Shown: in pieces, positions 1-8,470 of the stretch
Layout of the letters: every line of letters begins with the position of its first letter
How positions within the stretch are numbered: position 1 is the first letter of the stretch
NCBI RefSeq assembly: GCF_000014445.1
Contig: NC_008531.1
Location: 961,001-1,025,000, forward strand
DNA from: Leuconostoc mesenteroides subsp. mesenteroides ATCC 8293
GTDB taxonomy: Bacteria; Bacillota; Bacilli; Lactobacillales; Lactobacillaceae
Direction: 5' to 3'
DNA length: 64,000 bases
Notes under the pieces: model-generated
The model's input: the letters and a program-made list of their open reading frames with translations, nothing else
The model's database searches: none
What the model was told of the DNA's origin: nothing
Made by a program: the position numbers and the translations under genes

Positions 1-2
1 TC

Positions 3-689
3 AATTATTTCGCTATGGTCAATATGAGTGGACTTGGCGATGTTGTCGAACAACTTGGTGGCGTACAAGTCAAGTCACCCTTAACGTTCACCTTTAGCCA
101 AGAAACTGCCCACGAAAGTGGCAAAGATCTGTATCAATTTACTGAGGGTTCTAGTACATTCAAATACGCTGCTGATGGTGAAACCTTTAAAAGCTATAGT
201 AAAATGAATGGACAAGCAGCCTTAGCGTTTTCTCGAATGCGATATCAAGATCCAAAAGGTGATTATGGTCGAACTGAACGACAACGCTTATTATTGCAAC
301 AAATTATTAGTAAAGTTAAGAAAAATCCAGCTCAAGTAGTTAATTTAAAATTCATAAATTCGACGACTAAAAACATTGCTTCTAATCTAAAATCGGAAGA
401 TATGTTGAAATTAGGTACTAATTACATTAGTGCCTCAAAGCATATTGTTTCATATACTGTTCAAGGACAAGGTGAGACATTTGAAGGTATCTCATACCAA
501 CGTGTTACCACTGCACAGCGACAAGCAATAACAAATAAAGTTAGAAGCAGTTTGAACTTAGAAGCAGCTACAACTGGAAATGAATTTGGTAGTAATATTA
601 CAGAAAACAATTTAGCTCAAGTAGGTACCGCAGATCAATTGTATCCAGAAAACAATACTGACGAAAATATGCAGTTGCGTGAAGAGTAA
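3..689 (+). CDS. LytR-CpsA-Psr (LCP) family cell-wall protein, C-terminal part
   Basis: The reading frame is already open at the first base, so the gene starts before the window. The visible part resembles the second half of the LCP domain: NYFAMVNMSGLGDVVEQLGG matches the family's region where a conserved glycine-rich turn follows the hydrophobic core, and the arginine-rich stretch around FSRMRYQDPKGDYGRTERQR is the typical LCP phosphate/lipid-binding segment. Family members are membrane-anchored enzymes that attach wall teichoic acid or capsule polymers to peptidoglycan. The tail is acidic and low complexity. A strong terminator follows directly. The family call is firm; the substrate is not knowable here. 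Confidence 0.85.
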   Translation, partial: NYFAMVNMSGLGDVVEQLGGVQVKSPLTFTFSQETAHESGKDLYQFTEGSSTFKYAADGETFKSYSKMNGQAALAFSRMRYQDPKGDYGRTERQRLLLQQIISKVKKNPAQVVNLKFINSTTKNIASNLKSEDMLKLGTNYISASKHIVSYTVQGQGETFEGISYQRVTTAQRQAITNKVRSSLNLEAATTGNEFGSNITENNLAQVGTADQLYPENNTDENMQLREE

Positions 690-701
690 ATATAAAATTA
701 G

Positions 702-734
702 AAAAAGACATGTTAGGTAACATGTCTTTTTTTT
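702..734 (+). terminator. Rho-independent terminator after the LCP gene
   Basis: The stem AAAAGACATGTTA pairs with TAACATGTCTTTT across a two-base loop, followed by a run of T. It ends the LCP transcript. Confidence 0.85.
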
Positions 735-986
735 ATAAATATAATTAAAAAGCAGCCTTGGGAGAGACTGATTTTCTGGGAGAGAAGAGAATATTATCTT
801 ATAGGGAGAAAGAAAATATATTCTTATATAAATAGTGGAGTATACCTCTGTTAAGGTATGTACTCATAATACCGCTAAAATGTTAAATGAATATAAAAAT
901 TAGGAAGAAATTGTTTTCCATTGAGCCACGAAATAAATTAAAGACAGGTATTGATTTATGTTGATTATAAGTGGTAACATCATTGT
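735..986. other. Intergenic stretch with one stem-loop
   Basis: No credible coding sequence is visible. It holds purine-rich repeats of GGGAGAG type (about 770-810) and an imperfect hairpin at 837-865 (GGAGTATACCT against AGGTATGTACTC). No function is assigned. Confidence 0.3.
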
Positions 987-1012
987 TATAATGTTAGTTA
1001 GCTAACTAACAT
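984..1012 (+). promoter_or_regulatory. Extended -10 promoter overlapping a perfect 22-bp palindrome (MarR operator)
   Basis: TGTTATAAT at 984-992 is an extended -10 box. A perfect 22-bp palindrome at 991-1012, with half-site ATGTTAGTTAG, overlaps its last bases. MarR proteins bind such dyads and repress their own gene, so autoregulation of the regulator/efflux pair is inferred. The start codon lies 27 bases further on. Confidence 0.75.
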
Positions 1013-1038
1013 TTAATGATAAAGAAGGACTATTTGTA

Positions 1039-1482
1039 ATGACATCTATAGGTAAATTATTCAAAATTGGGCAACGTAATCTTGTAAGAGATCTTGATAC
1101 ATTGGCCGTAACTCACGGGGTGACTGGTGCGCAATTGTCGGCAATTGACTTTATCGCTGACAATAAGTACGTCACACAAAAAGATATTGAACAAGAATTT
1201 CATATAAAAGCTTCATCTGTAGCAACTATGATAGACCGAATGGTAGAGAAAAAAATGGTTGCAAGAGTACCAAATGAAAAAGACAAAAGAGTTAATGAAA
1301 TACACCTCACGGCGTCAGGAGCAAAAATTAATAAAATCGCTAAACAAATTATTAGCTCTCATGATGAAAATATTTTACGGCCTTTTTCAGCAGGTGAACG
1401 GAAAACTATAATTAAATTTTTAAAATATGTTGCAGAAGATAACAGCAATCACTCACTAGAAGGAGAAAAAAATGGAAAATAA
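1039..1482 (+). CDS. MarR family transcriptional regulator
   Basis: At 147 residues it has the usual MarR length. The winged helix is recognisable: YVTQKDIEQEFHIKASSVATMIDRM is the recognition region and ARVPNEKDKRVNEIHLT is the wing with its DKR motif. The palindrome over its promoter is its likely operator. Its 3' end overlaps the start of the downstream efflux gene by 11 bases, so the two are translationally coupled and the transporter is the probable target. MarR repressors usually release DNA on binding phenolic or other toxic ligands; the ligand here is unknown. Confidence 0.9.
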   Translation: MTSIGKLFKIGQRNLVRDLDTLAVTHGVTGAQLSAIDFIADNKYVTQKDIEQEFHIKASSVATMIDRMVEKKMVARVPNEKDKRVNEIHLTASGAKINKIAKQIISSHDENILRPFSAGERKTIIKFLKYVAEDNSNHSLEGEKNGK

Positions 1483-2821
1483 AGTTTCAACTAAAAATGC
1501 AATGGCTATTATAGCAGTAGCGTTGGTTTCTTTTTCTGGCATTATGGCAGAAACGGCTATGAACGTTACATTTCCTGTTTTAACAAGGTATTTTAGCACA
1601 TCGCTCAATTCGATACAGTGGGTAACGACCGCATACTTACTCTCTGTAACAATTATGATCACAACAAGTGCCTATCTGAATAAAAGGTATAATACCCGTT
1701 ATTTATGGTTAGCCAGCCTTATTTTCTTTGCTACAGGAACTTTAGTGGGCGGGTTGGCCAGTAATTTACCAGTATTGTTAATTGGCCGTGTGTTAGAGGG
1801 TTTAGCAGCGGGTATATCAATGCCCCTAATGTTTAACTTGATCGTTCAACTAGTACCAAGATCGAAGATAGGCGTATGGATGGGTATCGGTTCTATGGTT
1901 GTCAGTTTAGCCCCTTCATTTGGTCCTACATACGGTGGTGCTTTGATTGATACTCTTGGTTGGCGATCAATATTTTTCATTCTTTTAATTGTGCCGATTA
2001 TATCGTTGTTGTTGGGGTGGAGAACTATCGATAACAGTAAAGAAACACAAGCCAATGTTTCTTTTGACGTCCTTGCTTTCGGCTTATTATCTGTGTCATT
2101 AATTACGGCTTTGATATTAATTAATCAATTAGAAAATGGGACTGTCAATATATTACTTCTAGGGGTCACCATTGTTAGTTTAACAGGATTTGTAATTAGA
2201 TCACTAACTTCAAAACAAACTTTTTTGAACATCAGATTACTCAGTAACAGTAAATTTCTATTCCTGCTAATTCCCGTTGTTTTATATATGTTTGCAAATT
2301 TGGGTATTAACCTTCTGCTGCCAAATTATTCGCAAAAAATCTTAAATACGTCAAGCTTTTGGGCAGGATTCTCTTTATTGCCTGGAACGTTACTAGGTGG
2401 GATCTTAAATCCTTATTTTGGCCATTTATATGATAAGCATGGAGATAAAACGCCACTTTTGGTAGGAAATACGATCTTTGGGATTAGTCTATTGGTCATG
2501 GCCTACTTCACTAAAAATCTTGGAATCATAGCGTTCATAATCATGTATATGATTTTCACATTTGGGCGTAATATGGCTTTTAGCATTGGAATGACAGCAT
2601 CTATTGATGAATTGAGTAGAGATAAAAAGACGGATGCCACTGCTATTTTACAATCAGCGCAAATGTTTATGGGTGCATTAGGCACTACTGTTGCAGCTTT
2701 ATATGGCGCACAAAAATCAGGCCTAGCTGTTGGGTTCCAACATTTCCTATGGTTGCTTTTCTTTATTTCACTTGTTATTTTCATTATGTTCTTTGCTCGA
2801 CAAAAAACAGGGAACAAATGA
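1472..2821 (+). CDS. MFS drug efflux transporter, DHA2-like
   Basis: This 449-residue integral membrane protein is made of closely spaced hydrophobic helices. The first helices carry the typical GRVLEGLAAGISMPL segment and the antiporter-type motif near SFGPTYGGALIDTLGWR, placing it in the H+-coupled multidrug exporter branch (EmrB/LmrB-like, usually 14 helices). GAAGGAG ahead of the ATG sets the start. It is co-transcribed with the MarR gene, which probably controls it. The substrate is unknown. About 185 bases of untranslated sequence, including a riboswitch, separate it from the next gene. Confidence 0.85.
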   Translation: MENKVSTKNAMAIIAVALVSFSGIMAETAMNVTFPVLTRYFSTSLNSIQWVTTAYLLSVTIMITTSAYLNKRYNTRYLWLASLIFFATGTLVGGLASNLPVLLIGRVLEGLAAGISMPLMFNLIVQLVPRSKIGVWMGIGSMVVSLAPSFGPTYGGALIDTLGWRSIFFILLIVPIISLLLGWRTIDNSKETQANVSFDVLAFGLLSVSLITALILINQLENGTVNILLLGVTIVSLTGFVIRSLTSKQTFLNIRLLSNSKFLFLLIPVVLYMFANLGINLLLPNYSQKILNTSSFWAGFSLLPGTLLGGILNPYFGHLYDKHGDKTPLLVGNTIFGISLLVMAYFTKNLGIIAFIIMYMIFTFGRNMAFSIGMTASIDELSRDKKTDATAILQSAQMFMGALGTTVAALYGAQKSGLAVGFQHFLWLLFFISLVIFIMFFARQKTGNK

Positions 2822-2895
2822 AATCTCTATATTAGACAGTAAAAAAATAGCATGATACAATTGTATTATGAATTAATGTGTTTTCATATTTAACA

Positions 2896-2990
2896 ACCTT
2901 GCGGGAGTAGCGGCGCATGTGCGTGGGAAACTGACTTACTAGATTATTTACAGTCTAGCGGCCAACCTTAAACAGCAAGACGCAAAGAAT
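2896..2990 (+). promoter_or_regulatory. Mn2+-sensing yybP-ykoY riboswitch
   Basis: The two signature strands of this class are present. GCGGGAGTAGCGGCG at 2901-2915 carries the conserved GGGAGTAGC loop, and CAGCAAGACGCAAAG at 2973-2987 carries the second conserved loop (CAGCAAGAC). CTTTGCG-type pairing between CCTTGCG (2897-2903) and CGCAAAG (2981-2987) closes the P1 stem. In Lactococcus lactis the same riboswitch precedes the P-type ATPase gene yoaB and turns it on with Mn2+. No terminator lies between the aptamer and the start codon, so translational control is more likely than termination; this last point is inference. Confidence 0.85.
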
Positions 2991-3018
2991 ATTTTCTCTT
3001 AAAGGAGTGTATCAAAAT

Positions 3019-5709
3019 ATGAGCACAAAGTCGAAAGAGGTAGATGACGACGTTCCGTTATCGTCCTCAGCAAAGTTTCACCATCAGGAATGGTCTAAGA
3101 TAGTTAATGATTTACATGCAGATTATCCTAGCGGACTATCAGACGAACAAGTAAATAATCGCTTACAAAAAAACGGCTATAATGAGGTTAATCCAAAAGT
3201 TATCCCGAAGTGGTTGATTTTTTTGCGGCAATTTAATAATGTTATTGTCTATATTTTAGTGGTAGCTGCGCTGTTAACGCTTTTTATGCAACATTATGCA
3301 GATTCAGTTGTTATTGCATTAGTTGTATTAATTAACGCGTTAATTGGCTATTTACAAGAAGTGAATGCCAGTAATGCGCTAGATAAAATAAAAAATATGT
3401 TGTCTGTTGAAGCCACTGTTATTCGAGATGGTGAACGATTTGATGTTCCAGCTCGAGAATTAGTACCTGGTGATTTAGTCTACCTAGAGGCCGGGGATAA
3501 TGTCCCTGCTGATTTACGAATTATAGATGCTGATAACTTACGTATTCAAGAGTCGTCTCTAACAGGAGAAGCTGATTCTGTCCTCAAAAATGAAGCTATT
3601 TTATCCGAGCGTGTGCCCCTAGCCGAGCGTAGTAACATGGCTTATGCATCAACAGCTGTGACTAACGGTAGTGCCACCGGAATCGTGGTAAACACTGGTG
3701 TTCATTCACAGATTGGCCAAATTTCTCAAAGTGTTGCCGATGTTTCAGATAAAAAATCACCACTAACACGAGAATTAGATAGTTTAGGCCATGGTATTTC
3801 TTGGTTAATTATCGTTGTGGCTATAGTCATGTTTGCCTTGGGTTGGTTTTTCAAAATATATGACATATCCACCTTGATTATGGCTATTATTGCAATGATT
3901 GTCGGTGCAATGCCGGAAGGATTACCAGCAGCTACGTCAATTATATTAGCAACCGGTGTTCAAAAGTTAACCAAAAAGAACGCAATTGTGAAAACATTAC
4001 CTGCTGCTGAAACCCTAGGTGCAATAGACATTATTGCGTCTGACAAAACAGGGACATTAACAAAAAATGAAATGACCATTCAAGATATTATCGTTGGTGA
4101 AAATCATTATACAGTCACTGGGACTGGATATGCACCCGATGGTGGCATTTTTATAGGGAATAAGCTTGTCGATGCAACACAAGACAAAAACCTTGAAATG
4201 TTTTTAACAATGGGACATCAAGCAAATGATACTTTTTTGACCGAAGAAGCAGGTATCTGGACCATCAACGGCGAACCGACTGATGCTGCCTTTCTGTCGG
4301 CCTATTACAAGGCCTTTGGACAAAAAGTACCTAAATTAAAAGAGTTGGATCGTATTCCGTTTGATTCTGACTACCGATATATGGCACGTTTAGTTGAAAA
4401 TAAGCATCAACAACGATTTGTCGCCATAAAGGGTGCGCCAGACAGATTATTCACACTAGCCCGGAAAGATTCAAATTTTGACTACGAGTATTGGAAAAAG
4501 GTGTCAGCAAAGTTTGCCAAATCTGGAAAACGTGTAATTGCTGTTGGATATGTTGATGTGGATTCAGATACATCAGAAGTCCTTCACGAAACACTTGCAG
4601 CTGAAGGCGTGACATTCTTAGGATTAGCCGCTATTATTGATCCACCACGACCCGAGGTTGTTGATGCTATTAGCGACATGCGCGAGGCTGGTATTCGCGT
4701 CAAAATGATTACCGGCGATAGTCCAGATACGGCCAAAGCAATCGCTCAACAACTTGGTTTGGCCGACCAAATTGAAGCTGTTACTGGATCAGAAGTTGAA
4801 GCAATGACGGATAATCAGTTGGCTAAGGTTGTTACAAATTATGATGTCTTCGCACGAACTACACCACAAGATAAGTTACGTATTATATCTGCCTATCAAG
4901 CAAATGGATTAGTAACTGCCATGACTGGTGATGGTGTTAATGATGCGCCAGCATTAAAAAAAGCTGATATTGGTGTAGCAATGGGGATTAAAGGTACTGA
5001 TGTTGCGAAAGATTCGGCGGATATGGTATTAGCTAACGATGATTTTTCAACAATTAAAGTGGCTATCGAGCAAGGCCGACGTTTATACGATAATATTAGA
5101 AAAACAATCTTATATTTGTTACCTACTAGTTTTGCTGAGGGGTTGATTGTTGTCTTTAGTATATTATTGCGCCAGCCAATGCCTTTAACTGCAACGCAAT
5201 TATTATGGATTAACTTGGTTTCTGCTTTGACGTTGCAATTAGCGTTTATATTTGAGCCAGCTGAACCAGGATTGATGAAACGCCCACCGCGTAAAACAAC
5301 GGCCAAATTGATGAGTCGATACGATGTTTTCCAAATGGTTTATGTCAGTGTCATTATTGCAGCAGTGGCTCTTGTTGTTTTTGAACATTTAGATGATATC
5401 ACAGGTTTTGCGGTAGCCAGTACAATGGCTGTTAACATACTTATTTTTGGTAAAATTTTCTATATGTTTAATATCAGAACAGCGGCTCCAGCGCTAAGTA
5501 AGACATTCTGGACAAACCCAATGGCATTCGTGGCTATCGGTGCTATGATTATTTTACAGTTACTATTTACGTATGTACCATTTATGCAAGGTGTATTCTC
5601 TACAGCTGCGTTATCGCTTTCTGATTGGTCTTTCATCATCTTAACAGGATTGATTGTTCTAATCGTAACAGAATTAGATAAGTATCGTCGTATGATTGTA
5701 AAACGATAG
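3019..5709 (+). CDS. P-type cation ATPase, probable Mn2+/Ca2+ exporter (YoaB-like)
   Basis: The start is ATG 3019, 11 bases after AAAGGAG; the GTG at 3007 lies on the ribosome site itself. The product of 896 residues has all P-type landmarks: actuator TGEA near residue 180, PEGLPA in the fourth membrane helix near residue 299, DKTGTLT with the phosphorylated aspartate near residue 342, and TGDGVNDAPAL near residue 636. PEGLPA and the length indicate a P2-type (SERCA-like) pump. The Mn2+ riboswitch upstream argues that Mn2+ is a real substrate. It sits in the plasma membrane and would export excess metal. Confidence 0.9.
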   Translation: MSTKSKEVDDDVPLSSSAKFHHQEWSKIVNDLHADYPSGLSDEQVNNRLQKNGYNEVNPKVIPKWLIFLRQFNNVIVYILVVAALLTLFMQHYADSVVIALVVLINALIGYLQEVNASNALDKIKNMLSVEATVIRDGERFDVPARELVPGDLVYLEAGDNVPADLRIIDADNLRIQESSLTGEADSVLKNEAILSERVPLAERSNMAYASTAVTNGSATGIVVNTGVHSQIGQISQSVADVSDKKSPLTRELDSLGHGISWLIIVVAIVMFALGWFFKIYDISTLIMAIIAMIVGAMPEGLPAATSIILATGVQKLTKKNAIVKTLPAAETLGAIDIIASDKTGTLTKNEMTIQDIIVGENHYTVTGTGYAPDGGIFIGNKLVDATQDKNLEMFLTMGHQANDTFLTEEAGIWTINGEPTDAAFLSAYYKAFGQKVPKLKELDRIPFDSDYRYMARLVENKHQQRFVAIKGAPDRLFTLARKDSNFDYEYWKKVSAKFAKSGKRVIAVGYVDVDSDTSEVLHETLAAEGVTFLGLAAIIDPPRPEVVDAISDMREAGIRVKMITGDSPDTAKAIAQQLGLADQIEAVTGSEVEAMTDNQLAKVVTNYDVFARTTPQDKLRIISAYQANGLVTAMTGDGVNDAPALKKADIGVAMGIKGTDVAKDSADMVLANDDFSTIKVAIEQGRRLYDNIRKTILYLLPTSFAEGLIVVFSILLRQPMPLTATQLLWINLVSALTLQLAFIFEPAEPGLMKRPPRKTTAKLMSRYDVFQMVYVSVIIAAVALVVFEHLDDITGFAVASTMAVNILIFGKIFYMFNIRTAAPALSKTFWTNPMAFVAIGAMIILQLLFTYVPFMQGVFSTAALSLSDWSFIILTGLIVLIVTELDKYRRMIVKR

Positions 5710-5737
5710 TATATAAATAAAGTTATTATTAAAAAAA

Positions 5738-5778
5738 TGGCAATCACAACTTAACTGACCTGTGATTGTTATTTTTTT
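5738..5778 (+). terminator. Rho-independent terminator after the P-type ATPase
   Basis: GGCAATCACA pairs with TGTGATTGTT across a 12-base loop and is followed by seven T. Confidence 0.85.
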
Positions 5779-5906
5779 GTGATGAAAACCTTATAAAAAA
5801 ATCACATTGAAGGAATGACTCTTTCTGAAAAAACTTTTTAACTTAATTTAACCTGATATCGATATAATCAAGCTAGTAACTAAACTATAAAAGGCAGGAT
5901 CAAGCT

Positions 5907-6338
5907 ATGGTTAAAAATTCAACTACTGAGTATACTTTTATAAAAGCGCAAATTGATCTGGTTATTCATAATATTGTTAGTAATAAATACAATGAGGAAC
6001 TGACATACTACGATGTTTTATGGCTCCCTGATTATTTAACCAACCCAGACAGCAAAGAGCTATGGCAATCATTTCAAGATAATTTAGAAAAAATTTCTTT
6101 TATAGCTATGAATATTGGTTTGCCGAACCCCAATGCCGATGTCGATTTGGTAATCGTTAAAATGAGTAGTGGTGAAATAAATCCAAATGCGATAAAATAT
6201 TTTGAAGTAGGTAAGCGAAAAGATTATTTAGCGATGCAATACCCGCATATAATGGACAAAGACAACGACACTTTATTTAATGCTTGGGATGAGGCTAACA
6301 ACTCGTATAATTCAAAGGAAACATCCGCAACCGTTTGA
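5907..6338 (+). CDS. Hypothetical protein, 143 residues
   Basis: I do not recognise the family. The protein is soluble, acidic and rich in aromatic residues (YYDVLWLPDYLTNPDSKELW, KRKDYLAMQYPHIM). AGGCAGG precedes the ATG and a TATAAT box lies at 5863-5868. It is a single-gene unit with terminators on both sides. No signal peptide or membrane segment is visible. Codon use resembles that of its neighbours, so it is probably a real gene. Confidence 0.6.
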   Translation: MVKNSTTEYTFIKAQIDLVIHNIVSNKYNEELTYYDVLWLPDYLTNPDSKELWQSFQDNLEKISFIAMNIGLPNPNADVDLVIVKMSSGEINPNAIKYFEVGKRKDYLAMQYPHIMDKDNDTLFNAWDEANNSYNSKETSATV

Positions 6339-6378
6339 ATTTTAAGTGACTATCTGATCGGAAATACCAGATTCAAAT

Positions 6379-6413
6379 AAAAAAACAACTATCACTGCAT
6401 AGTTGTTTTTATT
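6379..6413 (+). terminator. Rho-independent terminator
   Basis: AAAAACAACTAT pairs with ATAGTTGTTTTT around a six-base loop, with a T run. Confidence 0.8.
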
Positions 6414-6447
6414 TACCAGCTATTTCAATTTCTATTCGAAAAAACTA

Positions 6448-6478
6448 TTGACTTGAAGTCCACTCCAAGGGTTACACT
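6448..6478 (+). promoter_or_regulatory. MerR-type promoter with 19-bp spacer and dyad
   Basis: The -35 TTGACT (6448-6453) and -10 TACACT (6473-6478) are separated by 19 bases, the over-long spacer typical of MerR-activated promoters. The spacer contains the dyad CTTGAAGTCCACTCCAAG (6452-6469), close to the operator of the AdhR/NmlR-like branch. The regulator is expected to be the merR gene just downstream of the reductase, which is frameshifted. Confidence 0.8.
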
Positions 6479-6510
6479 TAATGTATTCACTAGTAAAAAA
6501 GGAGATTATC

Positions 6511-7389
6511 ATGGATTACAAGACATTAGCTAGTGGCATTGAGATGCCCTTACTGGGATTTGGTGTTTTTCAAGTTCAAGAAAAAGGGGCTGCCAAACAA
6601 GCAGTACTCGATGCCATCAAAACAGGTTATCGATTAATTGATACAGCGGCCAGTTATGGTAATGAGCGAGAAGTTGGCGAAGCGATTTTGGAAGCAATCA
6701 ATCAAGGCATAGTAAAACGTGAGGAATTATTCGTCACATCAAAGATGTGGGTTCAAGATGTTTCTGCACAGCAGGCAACTGCCGCCATCCAATCTTCATT
6801 ACAACGTTTAAATTTAGATTACTTAGATTTATACTTGATACACCAACCTTATAATGACGTATTTGGTGCGTGGCGAGCAATGGAATCTGCGTATCGATCC
6901 GGCCAGTTAAAAGCTATCGGGGTCTCAAATTTTGATATTGCACAGTTAACTAACTTAGCAGAGTTTTCAGATATAAAACCAATGCTAAACCAAATCGAGG
7001 TAAACCCATTTCAGCAAAATAAGAAGGACATTACGTACTTTAGTCAATACGGTGTTCAGGTCGAAGCTTGGGCACCATTTGCAGAAGGTAAAAATGATCT
7101 GTTTTCAAATATTCTACTGCGGAAAATTGCTGACAAGCATCATAAATCGATTGCACAAATTGTACTTCGTTGGCTAACACAACGAAATATCATAGTAGTT
7201 GCTAAATCTGTTAAGCCGGAAAGAATGGCGCAAAATCTTGACATTTTTGATTTTAAATTAACGCACCAAGAATTAGCAGAAATTGAAACATTAGATACGA
7301 ATAGTAGCCAGTTTTTTAATCATGCAGATCCGGACATGATTAAATGGATGGCTAACCGTGAAATTAGTTATGATGTTACATTTAACTAA
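6511..7389 (+). CDS. Aldo/keto reductase
   Basis: ATG 6511 follows AAGGAG at a good distance; an earlier in-frame ATG at 6481 lies at the promoter edge and is unlikely. The 292-residue product shows the catalytic tetrad in order: Asp and Tyr in LIDTAASYGNE, Lys in TSKMWVQD and His in YLIHQP. The C-terminal AKSVKPERMAQN is the NADPH-binding loop. Such enzymes reduce reactive aldehydes and ketones in the cytoplasm. The MerR-type promoter and the adjacent merR gene suggest an aldehyde or electrophile response, as in the AdhR system of Bacillus. Confidence 0.9.
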   Translation: MDYKTLASGIEMPLLGFGVFQVQEKGAAKQAVLDAIKTGYRLIDTAASYGNEREVGEAILEAINQGIVKREELFVTSKMWVQDVSAQQATAAIQSSLQRLNLDYLDLYLIHQPYNDVFGAWRAMESAYRSGQLKAIGVSNFDIAQLTNLAEFSDIKPMLNQIEVNPFQQNKKDITYFSQYGVQVEAWAPFAEGKNDLFSNILLRKIADKHHKSIAQIVLRWLTQRNIIVVAKSVKPERMAQNLDIFDFKLTHQELAEIETLDTNSSQFFNHADPDMIKWMANREISYDVTFN

Positions 7390-7409
7390 CTGAGCTGGAG
7401 GTGTTGCTA

Positions 7410-7779
7410 ATGAATATCAAAAAAGTTGCTGAAATAACTAAACTATCAGCAGATACAATTCGGTATTATTGGTCCGGTACCTAGACAAGAAAATGGTATT
7501 AGAAATTTTAATGATCGTAGTTTAAATCAGTTAAAATTTGTAAAAATCATGAGAAACGCTGGTATGAGTATTGAGGCATTGAAGCAGTACATCGATTTAA
7601 TATATGAAGACAATGATGCTACAATACCTGCCCGCAAAGCCATGTTAGTAGAAGCAGCTAATGAGATGACCGAAAAAATTAATAATTTAGTGACTGCTCG
7701 TAGTTATCTCACTAATAAGATAGATAACTATTACGGCCATATGCGTACAGTTGAAAACAAACTGTTTCAAGATAAATGA
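7410..7779 (+). pseudogene. MerR family regulator, frameshifted near the N-terminus
   Basis: The gene opens with ATG 7410 after CTGGAGGTG and reads MNIKKVAEITKLSADTIRYY, a typical MerR helix-turn-helix. It then breaks: reading IGPVPRQENGIRNFND resumes in another frame. Comparison with the family (RYYE-x-IGL) suggests a deletion of about eight bases around 7470-7474, which puts a TAG at about 7482. The rest (MRNAGMSIEALKQYIDLI and a coiled dimerisation helix) is intact to 7779. It is the probable activator of the upstream reductase and is now inactive unless translation restarts at 7549 without the DNA-binding half. Confidence 0.85.
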
Positions 7780-7888
7780 TGTTTACTATATATTAGCCAG
7801 AATGCGAGATAAAAGGACTTGAAATTCCTGTTTTAATTAAGATATTTTAACACGTGAATATTGAAAAATATATGTAATAATTTGTTGC

Positions 7889-7916
7889 TTTACATACCGA
7901 CCAGGCAGTATATACT
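7889..7916 (+). promoter_or_regulatory. Promoter with a TetR-like imperfect dyad in the spacer
   Basis: The -35 TTTACA and -10 TATACT are 16 bases apart. The spacer reads TACCGACCAGGCAGTA, an imperfect dyad of the ACCGNCC/GGNCGGT type bound by many TetR repressors. No TetR gene is adjacent, so control by one is only a suggestion. Confidence 0.45.
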
Positions 7917-7947
7917 AAAGATATCAATTATTCAAGGAGTACAAAAA

Positions 7948-8412
7948 ATGTCTGTTGAAAACGTTCGTCAATTTTTCAAAAAATATCATTTAGAGAACCG
8001 AATCGTAGAACACGAGAACATTGGTGATACGGTTGAACACGCTGCCGAGTTGTTGAAGTGTGAGATAAAACAAATTGCCAAATCCATGACCTTCATCGTG
8101 GCAGAAAATCCAATTTTGATTGTTCTTGCAGGTGACAAAAAAGTAGATAATAGAAAATTCAAATCAACGTACAATTCACGACCAAAAATGATTCCTTTTG
8201 ATCAGGTTGCGGACAGAATTGGACACATCCCTGGTGCGGTAACACCATTTGCAATCAAATCAGACGTAAAAGTATACTTAGACGTATCTCTAAAGAGATT
8301 TGAAACTGTTTTTGCTGCAGGCGGTAGTACAAATAGTACAATCGAATTATCAATAGATGAGCTTGAAAACTATGCTCATCCCCTAGACTGGGTAGATGTA
8401 GGGAAAGACTAG
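7948..8412 (+). CDS. YbaK/ProX-type aminoacyl-tRNA deacylase domain protein
   Basis: ATG 7948 follows CAAGGAG; an upstream in-frame start at 7861 would run through the promoter. The 154 residues carry the YbaK fold pattern: an N-terminal EHENIGDTVEHAAELL segment, the conserved lysine in QIAKSMTF, VLAGDKKVDNRKF, and the glycine loop HIPGAVTPFA. Family members hydrolyse misacylated tRNAs (for example Cys- or Ala-tRNAPro) in the cytoplasm. It appears monocistronic, with the LysE gene following 58 bases later. Confidence 0.85.
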   Translation: MSVENVRQFFKKYHLENRIVEHENIGDTVEHAAELLKCEIKQIAKSMTFIVAENPILIVLAGDKKVDNRKFKSTYNSRPKMIPFDQVADRIGHIPGAVTPFAIKSDVKVYLDVSLKRFETVFAAGGSTNSTIELSIDELENYAHPLDWVDVGKD

Positions 8413-8470
8413 TGAATGCACTTGCTAAACAAACCGTTTAGCGACTGCGAACGGGAGGCAATCAATACGA

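Noticed and set aside
4896..5306. Minus-strand open frame opposite the P-type ATPase
   Set aside because: It mirrors conserved catalytic-domain codons of the ATPase and has no ribosome site or protein-like motifs.
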